In this document: piece by piece, positions 27,710 through 36,731 of the stretch
How the letters are laid out: every line of letters begins with the position of its first letter
Numbering within the stretch: position 1 is the stretch's first letter
Source of the DNA: Bacillus sp. AFS015802
GTDB lineage: Bacteria > Bacillota > Bacilli > Bacillales > Bacillaceae_B
DNA length: 64,000 nt
NCBI RefSeq assembly: GCF_002561455.1
Contig: NZ_NTUP01000003.1
Coordinates: forward strand, 1 to 64,000
Reading direction: 5' to 3'
The notes under the pieces: generated by a model
The model's input: only the letters and a program-made list of their open reading frames with translations
What the model was told of the DNA's origin: nothing
Database searches by the model: none
Position numbers and translations under genes: made by a program

Positions 27710-28813
27710 ATGAATGGTACAGTATTGATTATTGGAATGGGGTTGATCGGGGGGTCCCTGGCCCTTTGTATTAAAAAGGAACATCCCCATGCTAAAATCA
27801 TTGGTCATGATGTGAATCCTAAAGAATTGAGGCTGGCGAGATCACTTGGGGTCATCGATGAAATGTCCCTTACTTTGCAGTCTGCTGCCGAACAGGCGGA
27901 TCTTATCATTATTTCTACCCCTGTGTTCCAAACAGAAAAGATCATCTCGCAATTTGAATCATTTTCCCTGAAAGAAACGGTTTTGATCACGGATACAGGC
28001 AGTACGAAGGAACGGATCATGAAACGCTCGGAATCTCTCGCGGGAAATGGGATCCAATTCATCGGGGGCCATCCCATGGCAGGCTCTCATAAGAGCGGGG
28101 TGGCCGCGGCAAAAGAGATCTTATTTGAAAATGCCTTTTACATGCTTACTCCCGGTGTGGGTGCCACTGAAGAAAATGTAAAGAGGCTTCAGTATTGGCT
28201 GGAAGGGACACATGCCAAGTTCTTGATCGTGGAACCGAAGGAACATGATGAACTTACGGGCATCATCAGTCATTTTCCCCATATCGTTGCAGCCTCCCTG
28301 GTTCATCAGGCTAAGATCTCTTCAGGGGGACATCCTTATTTGAGAAGGCTTGCTGCAGGAGGTTTTCGGGATATCACGCGGATCGCTTCATCCAATCCGA
28401 CGATGTGGAAAGACATCACCATGCAGAATAGGCTTGTCCTGCTTTCCCTTATGGAAGAGTGGAAAGCTGAGATGGATGAGGTCGCGTCCCTTATAGAAAT
28501 GAATGATCCACAGAAAATATTCGACTATTTCAATGAAGCAAAGAAATTCAGGGATGATCTCCCAATGCTTGAAAAAGGGGCCATCCCTTCTTTCTATGAT
28601 TTATTTGTGGATGTACCGGATTATCCTGGGGTGATCTCTGAGGTAACCGGTTATCTTGCAGAGGAAAAGATCAGTTTGACGAATATCAGGATCATGGAAA
28701 CGAGAGAAGATATTTACGGGGTATTAGTGATCAGCTTTCAAACATTGGAAGATAGAGAAAGAGCTATACAATGCTTAAGAAAACAGACAAACTATGAATT
28801 ATTCTTAGGATGA
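27710..28813 (+). CDS. tyrA: Prephenate dehydrogenase
   Basis: NAD-dependent oxidative decarboxylation of prephenate to 4-hydroxyphenylpyruvate for tyrosine. The nucleotide-binding motif GMGLIGGSLA (residues 9-18), the GGHPMAGSHKSG substrate loop and a C-terminal ACT domain (about residues 297-365) are visible, the ACT domain being the likely site of tyrosine feedback. The 367-residue length is typical. aroA starts within about 13 bases of its stop. Confidence 0.96.
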   Translation: MNGTVLIIGMGLIGGSLALCIKKEHPHAKIIGHDVNPKELRLARSLGVIDEMSLTLQSAAEQADLIIISTPVFQTEKIISQFESFSLKETVLITDTGSTKERIMKRSESLAGNGIQFIGGHPMAGSHKSGVAAAKEILFENAFYMLTPGVGATEENVKRLQYWLEGTHAKFLIVEPKEHDELTGIISHFPHIVAASLVHQAKISSGGHPYLRRLAAGGFRDITRIASSNPTMWKDITMQNRLVLLSLMEEWKAEMDEVASLIEMNDPQKIFDYFNEAKKFRDDLPMLEKGAIPSFYDLFVDVPDYPGVISEVTGYLAEEKISLTNIRIMETREDIYGVLVISFQTLEDRERAIQCLRKQTNYELFLG

Positions 28814-28825
28814 AGGGTGATGCAG

Positions 28826-30115
28826 ATGGAAACGAAGAAAAGGTTGTCAAATCCGAACAAGGGCCTTAATGGAGAACTTCAAGTACCGGGGGACAAATCG
28901 ATTTCGCACCGCTCCATTATGTTTGGATCGGTTGCTGTAGGCAGGACGGTCATACATAACTTTCTTATGGGAGAGGATTGTTTAAGCACCATTTCCTGCT
29001 TTCGTAAATTAGGCGTCGAGATTGAGGTCTCGGAAGGGGAAGTCATCGTACAGGGTAAGGGCTGGGAACACTTGAAAGAGCCCGTTGAAATCCTGGATGT
29101 AGGAAATTCAGGGACGACGACCCGTCTCATCATGGGAATACTGGCAGGAAGACCGTTTCATTCGGTTTTGATTGGTGATTCCTCGATCGCCAAACGGCCT
29201 ATGAAGAGGGTGACAGACCCGCTGAAGCAATTCGGTGCAGAGATAGATGGCCGTTCTAAAGGGAATTTCACGCCATTATCCATTAGGGGTGGAAACCTGA
29301 AAGGGATCCATTATTCATTGCCCGTCGCCAGTGCCCAGGTTAAATCCGCCATTATATTGGCTGGACTTCAGGCTGAGGGAACGACTGAAATCGTCGAGCG
29401 CGAGCAGACGAGGAACCATACAGAAAAAATGATTATTGAGTTTGGCGGCAAGATTGAAAAGGAAGGGGACACCATTAAGGTAAGAGGAGGGCAAGTGTTG
29501 AAAGGAACGGAAATCTATGTTCCTGGAGATATTTCATCGGCAGCCTTTTTTATGGTGGCGGCAGCCATCGTCCCTGATAGTAAAGTCCTGTTGAAGAATG
29601 TGGGACTGAACGAAACGCGGATTGGTATTGTGGAAGTGATGAAGAAGATGGGGGCATCCATAGAGATCGTGGAACACACCCGGGAAGGGGAACCGATCGG
29701 GGATATCCTGGTTCAATCTTCGGATCTTTCAGGGATTGAAATCGGAGGGGAGCTGATCCCTTCTTTGATCGATGAGATTCCGGTCATTGCCCTTTTAGCC
29801 ACTCAAGCGAGTGGAAAGACCGTCATCAAGGACGCAGAGGAATTAAAGGTGAAGGAAACAAATCGCATCGATGCCGTCGTGAAGGAACTTGGAAAGCTTG
29901 GGGCAACAATACAAGGTACGGACGACGGAATGATCATTGAGGGGAAAACCCCTCTACATGGTGGAGAGGTCCATTCATGGGGAGATCATCGGATCGGGAT
30001 GACGCTCTCGGTGGCCTCGTTGGTGACAGACTCTGAAGTATTCTTGGAGGATGCAGATGCAGTGAAGATTTCGTATCCGGATTTCTTCGAGCATATCGAT
30101 CGGCTGTTGTCGTAA
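28826..30115 (+). CDS. aroA: 3-phosphoshikimate 1-carboxyvinyltransferase (EPSP synthase)
   Basis: Condenses shikimate-3-phosphate with PEP (B. subtilis name aroE). The signatures [10 protein letters not shown] and [12 protein letters not shown] at the N-terminal half and KVKETNRID in the second half are intact. I choose the ATG at 28826 because AAGGGTGAT is best placed for it; a GTG (28817) and an ATG (28820) upstream in frame lie inside that site. The length is about 429 residues. It ends the aromatic operon at a terminator. Confidence 0.96.
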   Translation: METKKRLSNPNKGLNGELQVPGDKSISHRSIMFGSVAVGRTVIHNFLMGEDCLSTISCFRKLGVEIEVSEGEVIVQGKGWEHLKEPVEILDVGNSGTTTRLIMGILAGRPFHSVLIGDSSIAKRPMKRVTDPLKQFGAEIDGRSKGNFTPLSIRGGNLKGIHYSLPVASAQVKSAIILAGLQAEGTTEIVEREQTRNHTEKMIIEFGGKIEKEGDTIKVRGGQVLKGTEIYVPGDISSAAFFMVAAAIVPDSKVLLKNVGLNETRIGIVEVMKKMGASIEIVEHTREGEPIGDILVQSSDLSGIEIGGELIPSLIDEIPVIALLATQASGKTVIKDAEELKVKETNRIDAVVKELGKLGATIQGTDDGMIIEGKTPLHGGEVHSWGDHRIGMTLSVASLVTDSEVFLEDADAVKISYPDFFEHIDRLLS

Positions 30116-30135
30116 TAATAGTAAGGTTTTCTTTT

Positions 30136-30181
30136 AAGGGAGGTGCTTGGACTGATGATGGTCCATGCATCTCTCCTTTTT
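30136..30181 (+). terminator. Aromatic operon terminator
   Basis: AAGGGAGGTGC...GGAC pairs with GTCC...GCATCTCTCCTT (minor mismatches), followed by T residues. Confidence 0.8.
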
Positions 30182-30246
30182 GTGAGTGGCTGTCATGAAT
30201 CCGTCACCTCCTTCATAGCTTGTCTATAAAGGAAGGTGATGACCGA

Positions 30247-31146
30247 TTGAGCACGTATATCATTGAAAATGCAAATTGGATGAAGGATACCAAATTGACT
30301 CACACTTCACTGTTGATCAAAGACGGAAGGATTTCAGCCATCAGGGATAGCTTTAAATACTATCGGTACATGAAGATGGATGTTTCGAGATTCGTGATGA
30401 CACCGGGACATGTCATGTGTGATTTAGAGGTGCCTGAAGGAAGCGATTTTATCTCAATCAAGAAGAATTACCTTGACCGATTTATAAATAAAGGCTGTAC
30501 GACAGTGTTGACGGCATTTTCAATACGGTATGAATATGAATTCCTGAATAATTTACATGCACGGAAAACCTCTTTGGTAAACTGCCCCCTTGATTACACA
30601 ATCGGTTTAAAAACATCACCGACCCTGATCACCCCGGACATCATTCGATCATGCAAGCGTCATAAAGTTCCCGTCATCTGGATCGATATGGATGATGCGG
30701 ATTTATTTAAAGACATTTCCTGGGGATGGATCAAAGGATTACTGTATGATTACCCTATTACTTTTGTCCCTTTTTTTACGACAAACATAGACAATAAAAC
30801 CAAAATGAAGCATCTTAAAATATGGCAGAATTCGATGGAAAGCGAGAGGATTCCGCATATTCCATATGAAATGCCTCAAAGAGAACCGCTGAATTTAGAG
30901 ATATTGAAGAAAATTGGGATATATCCCCTTAGAGGAAATTTTTTGGTGGGCGGAGAAATAAGTTATAACCTCTATATGAAACCTGAAGGTGAAACGGGTA
31001 CTGAGCCATTATCATTTCATTGTGATCACTATGTGCTAAAATGTACTATGAACAAAGGGAAATATCATTATGTAAATAATAGAGGTCATTTTTATCCTGG
31101 AGCTGGTGAAGAATTGATCATTCAAACACCGGGATATTTTACTTAA
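30247..31146 (+). CDS. Amidohydrolase-like protein lacking metal ligands
   Basis: A 299-residue soluble protein. The N-terminus has the composite-domain pattern of amidohydrolases (IIENANWM, then SLLIKDGRISAIR, then VMTPGHVMCDLEV), but where active family members carry PGxxDxHxH, here the text is PGHVMCDLEV with no HxH pair, and no clear Lys/His/Asp metal set follows. It therefore looks catalytically altered or inactive. The start is TTG at 30247, with GGAAGGTGATG upstream; the longest frame would translate that site. It sits between the aro operon and ypiA. The true role is unknown. Confidence 0.75.
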   Translation: MSTYIIENANWMKDTKLTHTSLLIKDGRISAIRDSFKYYRYMKMDVSRFVMTPGHVMCDLEVPEGSDFISIKKNYLDRFINKGCTTVLTAFSIRYEYEFLNNLHARKTSLVNCPLDYTIGLKTSPTLITPDIIRSCKRHKVPVIWIDMDDADLFKDISWGWIKGLLYDYPITFVPFFTTNIDNKTKMKHLKIWQNSMESERIPHIPYEMPQREPLNLEILKKIGIYPLRGNFLVGGEISYNLYMKPEGETGTEPLSFHCDHYVLKCTMNKGKYHYVNNRGHFYPGAGEELIIQTPGYFT

Positions 31147-31180
31147 CTGAATACAAGCTTTTTATAGAAAGGGATTGACC

Positions 31181-32440
31181 ATGTCATACGCTGAACAAAT
31201 GTTATCTTCTTTAGAAGAAGGAAATTTAGAAGAAGCAAAGAAACAATATAATCAAGTGCTCAAGTTTGGAAGCCATGAAGAAAAATTTAGTCTGGCGGAA
31301 GAATTGCATCATCTGGGCTTTCTCGAAGAAACGAAAGAGCTCTACACGAATCTCCTTCACTATTATCCGGGTGAGGGTGAACTCCTCATTGAACTGGCTG
31401 AGGTGCTGGTGGAAATGGATAAAGAAGAAGAAGCAATCGAGACGCTTGCAGAATTGGATGAGGAAGACCCCATCTATCCAAGGGCCTTGCTTCTACTCGC
31501 AGACCTGTACCAAATGCAGGGGTTGTTTGAAGTGAGTGAACAAAAGCTTCTGCAAGCCAAGAAGATATTACCCGATGAGCCCGTCATCGATTTCGGATTA
31601 GGGGAATTGTATTCCGAGACGGGCAGGTTCCTGGAAGCGATCAGGCATTATCAGATTCTCATCCAGAAGGGAACGACCGAACTTGGCGGGACCAATGTCC
31701 ATCAGAGACTGGCAGAAGCCTATAGTGTCGGGGGAGCATTTGAAGAAGCCTTGACGCACTACGAAAAGGCACTGCAAGACCATCTTGAAATCAATACCCT
31801 GTTCGGCTATGCCTTTACGGCCTATCAGGCTGGATTCTACGAGAAAGCGATCGAGAAATTTGTTTCCGTCAAGGAACTGGATCCGGAATATCACTCCGTA
31901 TATTTATTATTGGCCAAGTCCTATGAACGTGAAGAGAAGCTTCAAGAGAGCCTGGAAACCGTTCAAGAGGGAGTAAAACAGGATGAGTACAACAAGGAGC
32001 TGAATCTGTTCGGTGGGAAAGTCTCACTTAAGCTCGGCCTTGAAAAAGAAGCGGAAGCCTTTCTTCGCGAGGCATTGGCCCTTGACCCCGGCTATGTGGA
32101 GGCAGCCCTGACAATCAACAAGTTGTTCTTTACACAGGACCGGTATGACGATGTCCTGGAAATCGCCCAGATGCTGAAAGTCGAAGGGGAAGAAGAGCCT
32201 CAGGTCAACTGGGATCTTGCAAAGGCCTATGAAGGGCTTGAACAATATAATCATGCATTAAAACAATACCGTATTGCATATACTTATTTTAAGAATCATC
32301 AAGAGTTTTTACTAGAGTTCGGACAATTTCTAGTAGAAGAAGGACTCAGGGGGGAAGCAGTAGAAGTATATAAACACCTGATTGAAATGGATCCTTCAAA
32401 CGATGAATGGCAGGACCTCATTGAAAGATTACAAGACTGA
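31181..32440 (+). CDS. ypiA: TPR-repeat protein YpiA
   Basis: Cytosolic protein of 419 residues made of about eleven tetratricopeptide repeats (recognisable A..Y...L...P pattern throughout, for example EALTHYEKALQDHLEINTL and KAIEKFVSVKELDPEYHSV). TPR arrays mediate protein contacts; no catalytic domain is present. The ATG at 31181 follows AAAGGG; length agrees with B. subtilis YpiA (423). Position between the aro genes and ypiB is conserved. Partner unknown. Confidence 0.92.
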   Translation: MSYAEQMLSSLEEGNLEEAKKQYNQVLKFGSHEEKFSLAEELHHLGFLEETKELYTNLLHYYPGEGELLIELAEVLVEMDKEEEAIETLAELDEEDPIYPRALLLLADLYQMQGLFEVSEQKLLQAKKILPDEPVIDFGLGELYSETGRFLEAIRHYQILIQKGTTELGGTNVHQRLAEAYSVGGAFEEALTHYEKALQDHLEINTLFGYAFTAYQAGFYEKAIEKFVSVKELDPEYHSVYLLLAKSYEREEKLQESLETVQEGVKQDEYNKELNLFGGKVSLKLGLEKEAEAFLREALALDPGYVEAALTINKLFFTQDRYDDVLEIAQMLKVEGEEEPQVNWDLAKAYEGLEQYNHALKQYRIAYTYFKNHQEFLLEFGQFLVEEGLRGEAVEVYKHLIEMDPSNDEWQDLIERLQD

Positions 32441-32576
32441 TCGACGTCGGTGTAGTATAGGGACTTTCTGGTGCATAAGGATATAAGTACACCTTAGAAT
32501 TCTTAACGTGACTGTACATTATGGTAAAAGAAAAACGGACCTTATTAAAAAAGGATTCTGCAGAGGAGGGAAACCC

Positions 32577-33116
32577 ATGACCACCCCTGTTTCTGTCAAC
32601 GAGAAGAAAGAATTTATCCGCTGGTTTTTGAACCGATATCAATTAAAGCGAAGAGAATGTGTGTGGATCTTGAATTATCTCATGAGTCATGATCAACTAA
32701 TGAAAAAGGTTCACTTTGTGGAGGAATCCCAATACTGTCCAAGAGGATTGGTGATGTCTACCCATTGTGTCGAAGATGTCCCATTCCGCTTCTACAAAGA
32801 GAATATCATGACAACGGACGCAGAAAAGTCATTTCATGATATCCGATTGAACAAGGATGAAGATATTTACATCCAGCTTAATTTCAGTAAGGCCAATTCA
32901 AGTTATCAATTTGCTGCCGTACTGGAAGAAAATCCGTTCATGCCGAAATATTTATTAATCAACGAAAAAGACAGACTGGTAGCAGAACAGTTTCTGAAAG
33001 ACAGCCTGCAGACCTTCCAAAGGGACCGACTGCTTAAAGCCATCGATCAAGCGCTGGATACCGGTGACCAAAAGGCATTCAAGAAACTGACCAAAGAATT
33101 GAATAGTCTGACCTGA
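32577..33116 (+). CDS. ypiB: UPF0302 protein YpiB
   Basis: A 179-residue soluble protein, the same length as B. subtilis YpiB, belonging to the UPF0302/IDEAL-domain family. The C-terminal segment with [19 protein letters not shown] matches the IDEAL module. The ATG at 32577 follows GAGGAGGG; the frame is open from 32508 without a site. In Bacillus the ypiB-ypiF pair precedes qcrABC, and a role around the cytochrome bc genes has been suggested from that, not shown. Confidence 0.9.
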   Translation: MTTPVSVNEKKEFIRWFLNRYQLKRRECVWILNYLMSHDQLMKKVHFVEESQYCPRGLVMSTHCVEDVPFRFYKENIMTTDAEKSFHDIRLNKDEDIYIQLNFSKANSSYQFAAVLEENPFMPKYLLINEKDRLVAEQFLKDSLQTFQRDRLLKAIDQALDTGDQKAFKKLTKELNSLT

Positions 33117-33120
33117 CGAG

Positions 33121-33158
33121 TCGAATGAAGAGAAACATCCTCTCTTCATTCGATTTTT
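33121..33158 (+). terminator. ypiB terminator
   Basis: TCGAATGAAGAG pairs with CTCTTCATTCGA, followed by seven T residues, a few bases after the stop. Confidence 0.92.
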
Positions 33159-33389
33159 TTATTGTCTTTCTTTAGATAGTTAGAATGATAATGGAGCATA
33201 CTATGACGGAGGCTCTTTTCGTACGCTGAACCGACTTGCCCCTGAAGAATCGTCATCATGGAGTTATTTCAATGGGGGAACAATGTATTGAGCAAACACG
33301 ATCATATTAAAAAGTGAAATCGCTTTATAAGGGATGATATAAAGTGATATGATGGGAAGTGAAAAATGAAGGAAAAGTGAGGGTTAAGA

Positions 33390-33854
33390 ATGAATTGGAA
33401 CGTAAAGGATATTGAAGTGTTTGAGGCTGAAAAGGCATACATAGATACGGCTGTCATCCCGGTTGTCCCTGTTGATTTCGGGAAGGATATAAGAGTCTCG
33501 GCCGCACAATCAGAATTTATCAATCTACTCACCCTGCATCTTGAAAGACAGTTCAAGGGAAGGATGATGATGACGCCGCCATTTACGTACAGCATGTCAT
33601 CTTCCGCGGAGGGCAGCGCATCAAGACTATCCCGATGGGCAGAAGAATTAACAGACAGCGGCGTGAAGCATATCTTCTTTTTAACCTCGGACAGCGGGTG
33701 GAAAAAGGTCGAGGATGAGCTGGGTGACCGGTTGATCTGGGTCCCATCCATCCCCCTTGAGAATCTGGATGAACAGTATAAGCATTCAATCATGGAAGAC
33801 CAGGTGAAACAGCTGTTGAATGTGATTGTACAAAAATGGCAAAAAAATTCATAA
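33390..33854 (+). CDS. ypiF: DUF2487 protein YpiF
   Basis: A 154-residue soluble protein of the DUF2487 family, found directly upstream of qcrA in Bacillus. It has no membrane segment and no catalytic motif that I recognise. GAGGG precedes the ATG. A TGATATGAT extended -10-like element at 33345-33353 may drive it. The conserved linkage suggests a role in assembly or expression of the menaquinol:cytochrome c reductase, which is inference only. Confidence 0.88.
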   Translation: MNWNVKDIEVFEAEKAYIDTAVIPVVPVDFGKDIRVSAAQSEFINLLTLHLERQFKGRMMMTPPFTYSMSSSAEGSASRLSRWAEELTDSGVKHIFFLTSDSGWKKVEDELGDRLIWVPSIPLENLDEQYKHSIMEDQVKQLLNVIVQKWQKNS

Positions 33855-33893
33855 AAACTTCACATTGTTTCCATCTTTTAGATACGAGAGTTA

Positions 33894-33922
33894 TTGACCT
33901 TGTATAGAGTTTAATATATCAT
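33894..33922 (+). promoter_or_regulatory. SigA promoter of qcrABC
   Basis: TTGACC, 17 bases, TATCAT, both hexamers five of six to consensus, 73 bases before qcrA. Confidence 0.65.
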
Positions 33923-33994
33923 AGTTATGTCCTAGTTTTATATTTGTGCGAAATATGTCCGACGGACTTACCTTACGATAGAGGGGGGAAAAGG

Positions 33995-34504
33995 ATGAGC
34001 AAACATCGTGTATCTAGACGTCAATTCCTTAACTATACACTTACGGGTGTAGGCGGTTTCATGGCGGCGGGAATGCTAATGCCGATGGTTCGCTTTGCGG
34101 TGGATCCAGTTTTAAAAACGGAAGCTGCCGGAGATTTTAGAGCGACTAAGCAAAAGGTTTCAGAATTAACGAATGAACCAGTACGTGTCGATTTCTCTTA
34201 TGAGCAAAAAGATGCGTGGTACACATCAGAAGTGACACAGACCGCTTGGGTTTATAAAAACAAAGAAGGCAAGATCATTGCTCTTTCACCGGTTTGTAAA
34301 CACCTTGGTTGTACAGTTAACTGGAATGGGAATCCGGATCATAAAGAAATGTTCTATTGCCCATGTCATGGTGGAATGTATCACAAGAATGGTGAGAATG
34401 TACCCGGTACACCACCGACAGCACCGTTGGATTCATATCCAACAAAAGAAAAAGACGGAATTCTTTATCTTGGACAACCAGAACCAAATAAATTTGTTAA
34501 GTAA
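33995..34504 (+). CDS. qcrA: Menaquinol:cytochrome c reductase Rieske subunit
   Basis: Iron-sulfur subunit of the bc complex. A twin-arginine signal-anchor (SRRQFLNY, then a hydrophobic segment) precedes the Rieske domain with CKHLGC (Cys101, His103, Cys106) and CPCHGG (Cys122, Cys124, His125) binding the 2Fe-2S cluster. The ATG at 33995 follows GAGGGGGG and gives 169 residues. The three genes qcrA, qcrB and qcrC are in order and closely spaced. Confidence 0.97.
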   Translation: MSKHRVSRRQFLNYTLTGVGGFMAAGMLMPMVRFAVDPVLKTEAAGDFRATKQKVSELTNEPVRVDFSYEQKDAWYTSEVTQTAWVYKNKEGKIIALSPVCKHLGCTVNWNGNPDHKEMFYCPCHGGMYHKNGENVPGTPPTAPLDSYPTKEKDGILYLGQPEPNKFVK

Positions 34505-34517
34505 GGGGGCGTAATCT

Positions 34518-35192
34518 GTGCTGAACAAAATCTATGATTGGGTTGACGAGCGTTTAGACATTACGCCTTTGTGGCGCGATATCGCGGATCACGAAGTACC
34601 TGAGCATGTAAACCCGGCGCATCACTTTTCTGCGTTTGTTTATTGCTTCGGAGGATTGACATTCTTCGTAACCGTCATTCAAATTTTATCCGGAATGTTC
34701 TTAACGATGTACTATGTTCCAGATATTAAAAACGCTTGGGAATCTGTGTATTATCTTCAAAATGAAGTTGCATTTGGACAAATTGTCCGTGGAATGCATC
34801 ACTGGGGAGCTAGTTTGGTTATCGTAATGATGTTTTTACATACACTACGCGTCTTCTTCCAAGGTGCATACAAAAAACCTCGTGAATTGAACTGGGTTGT
34901 CGGGGTTCTTATTTTCTTCGTTATGTTAGGGCTTGGCTTCACCGGTTATTTACTGCCGTGGGATATGAAAGCGCTATTCGCGACGAAAGTAGGTCTTGAA
35001 ATCGCAGGGGCGACTCCATTTATCGGAGATCAGGTGAAAATGTTATTAGCGGGTGATGCTCATATCGTCGGGGCACAAACTCTGACTCGATTCTTCGCTA
35101 TTCACGTATTCTTCCTGCCTGCCGCTTTACTTGGATTGATGGGAGCTCACTTCCTGATGATCCGTAAGCAAGGTATTTCCGGACCACTATAA
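34518..35192 (+). CDS. qcrB: Menaquinol:cytochrome c reductase cytochrome b6 subunit
   Basis: Membrane cytochrome b of 224 residues with four transmembrane helices and the paired histidines for two b hemes (HHWGASLVIVMMFLH and FFAIHVFFLP regions). Cys43 in FVYCFGG matches the residue that covalently holds an extra heme in the Bacillus and plastid b6 type. The start is GTG after AAGGGGG. The length is the b6 type rather than full-length mitochondrial cytochrome b. Confidence 0.97.
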   Translation: MLNKIYDWVDERLDITPLWRDIADHEVPEHVNPAHHFSAFVYCFGGLTFFVTVIQILSGMFLTMYYVPDIKNAWESVYYLQNEVAFGQIVRGMHHWGASLVIVMMFLHTLRVFFQGAYKKPRELNWVVGVLIFFVMLGLGFTGYLLPWDMKALFATKVGLEIAGATPFIGDQVKMLLAGDAHIVGAQTLTRFFAIHVFFLPAALLGLMGAHFLMIRKQGISGPL

Positions 35193-35236
35193 GAAACATT
35201 GTAAAATGATTAACCTAATAAAAGGAGGGGGACACT

Positions 35237-36007
35237 ATGCATCGAGGAAAAGGGATGAAGTTTGTAGGGGACTCCCGGGTTCCTGCAGACAGAAAGCCGA
35301 ATATACCGAAAGACTATTCGGAGTTCCCTGGTAAAACAGAAGCTTTCTGGCCGAACTTCTTGCTGAAAGAATGGCTGGTTGGAGCTGTTTTCCTTATCGG
35401 TTTTCTATGTTTGACGGTTGCTCATCCATCGCCGTTAGAACGTATTGCCGATCCGACGGATACTGGATATATTCCATTACCTGACTGGTATTTCTTATTC
35501 TTATACCAATTACTTAAGTACACATATGCATCTGGACCTTATAATGTCATCGGAGCGTTCGTTATTCCTGGAATCGCCTTTGGGGCCCTTTTACTGGCGC
35601 CATTCATCGATAAAGGACCGGAACGTCGTCCAACTAAACGTCCTTTTGCAGTAGGATTCATGTTATTGGCATTAGCAGCTACGTACTTCCTGACTTGGGA
35701 ATCCGTTGCGACCCATGACTGGGAAGCGGCTAAGGAACAAGGGAAGATCCGTGCTGAAGTCGATATCGATAAAGAATCTGAAGGGTACAAAATCTTTGCT
35801 GACCAGAAGAATGGCTGTATCAACTGTCATGGTGAAAATCTGCAAGGTGGAGCAGGTCCTTCCTTAATCGGAACGGGTCTTGCACCTGAAGAAATTGCAA
35901 AAATCGCTAAAAACGGTAAACCACCAGGCATGCCTGCCGGTTTATTTAAAGGGACAGATGAAGAGCTGAAGAAGCTTTCCGAGTTCATCGCTGGTTTAGA
36001 AGAATAG
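35237..36007 (+). CDS. qcrC: Menaquinol:cytochrome c reductase subunit IV-cytochrome c fusion
   Basis: A 256-residue fusion typical of Bacillus: the N-terminal part resembles b6f subunit IV with three membrane helices and the PDWYF quinol-site motif (residues 82-86), and the C-terminal domain is a class I cytochrome c with CINCH (Cys194, Cys197, His198) and a GMPAG motif carrying the Met ligand. It delivers electrons from the complex to cytochrome c. AGGAGGGGG precedes the ATG. Confidence 0.97.
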   Translation: MHRGKGMKFVGDSRVPADRKPNIPKDYSEFPGKTEAFWPNFLLKEWLVGAVFLIGFLCLTVAHPSPLERIADPTDTGYIPLPDWYFLFLYQLLKYTYASGPYNVIGAFVIPGIAFGALLLAPFIDKGPERRPTKRPFAVGFMLLALAATYFLTWESVATHDWEAAKEQGKIRAEVDIDKESEGYKIFADQKNGCINCHGENLQGGAGPSLIGTGLAPEEIAKIAKNGKPPGMPAGLFKGTDEELKKLSEFIAGLEE

Positions 36008-36014
36008 GTTCAAT

Positions 36015-36044
36015 AAAAAAGGCCGGCTTATGTCGGCCTTTTTT
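36015..36044 (+). terminator. qcrABC terminator
   Basis: AAAAAAGGCCGGC-TTAT-GTCGGCCTTTTTT; a stable stem with T run. Its right side overlaps the beginning of the longest ypjA frame, which supports the later ypjA start. Confidence 0.92.
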
Positions 36045-36068
36045 CTACTTGAAAGTGAGGTGCCACGC

Positions 36069-36668
36069 TTGCTCTGGATCATGACTATCTTGAGAAATAA
36101 GACGTTTTTATGGTTGCTGCTGATTGTGAACTTATTCGGCACCATTTATGGATACATATGGTATATTCCTCAATTGCGAAATACCCCTTCGCAATTTTTA
36201 TTGTTTGTTCCTGACAGCCCGACAGCCAGTTTGTTTTTTTGCTTTGTGTTGATTGCATTTATCCTGAATCGCAATTGGCCGCTGTTCGAAGTGCTCGCGA
36301 TCATCACCCTGTTTAAGTATGGTGTCTGGGCAGTTGTCATGAACCTGTTGACCCTTTGGGTGTCGGGTGATCTGCCTTGGGAGGGATATATGCTGATGGC
36401 TTCACACGGTGCCATGGCCGTTCAAGGGATACTTTATTCCTCTTTTTATCGGGTGAAGTTGTGGCATATCATCGTCGGTGCCCTATGGACAGTGCACAAT
36501 GATATCATCGATTATGTATACATGCAGTTTCCCGTCTATTCAAGGCTGTATATGTATATTCAACATATCGGATATTTTACGTTCTGGCTAAGTATCGTAT
36601 CCATCGCCATCGCTTATTATTTCACTCAAAAAACAAAGCGGGCGTCGATCCAATTCAAGTTCGACTGA
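36069..36668 (+). CDS. ypjA: DUF1405 membrane protein YpjA
   Basis: A polytopic membrane protein of about 199 residues with five or six hydrophobic helices, DUF1405 family, function unknown. I place the start at the TTG at 36069, which has GAGGTG upstream; the frame is open from 36030, but that part lies in the qcr terminator. An in-frame ATG at 36081 is another option. Position between qcrC and ypjB is conserved in Bacillus. Confidence 0.82.
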   Translation: MLWIMTILRNKTFLWLLLIVNLFGTIYGYIWYIPQLRNTPSQFLLFVPDSPTASLFFCFVLIAFILNRNWPLFEVLAIITLFKYGVWAVVMNLLTLWVSGDLPWEGYMLMASHGAMAVQGILYSSFYRVKLWHIIVGALWTVHNDIIDYVYMQFPVYSRLYMYIQHIGYFTFWLSIVSIAIAYYFTQKTKRASIQFKFD

Positions 36669-36682
36669 TTTAGTGGTCTACT

Positions 36683-36730
36683 CTTGTCCACCCCCTCATA
36701 AACTTTATTAGTAGTTTTAGGGGGGACAAG
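36683..36730 (+). promoter_or_regulatory. Inverted repeat covering the ypjB ribosome-binding site
   Basis: CTTGTC-CA-CCCCCT (36683-36696) pairs with AGGGGG-GACAAG (36719-36730) around a 22-base loop. The right arm contains the GGGGGG Shine-Dalgarno and ends one base before the ypjB ATG, so folding would hide the site. Confidence 0.6.
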
Positions 36731-36731
36731 T

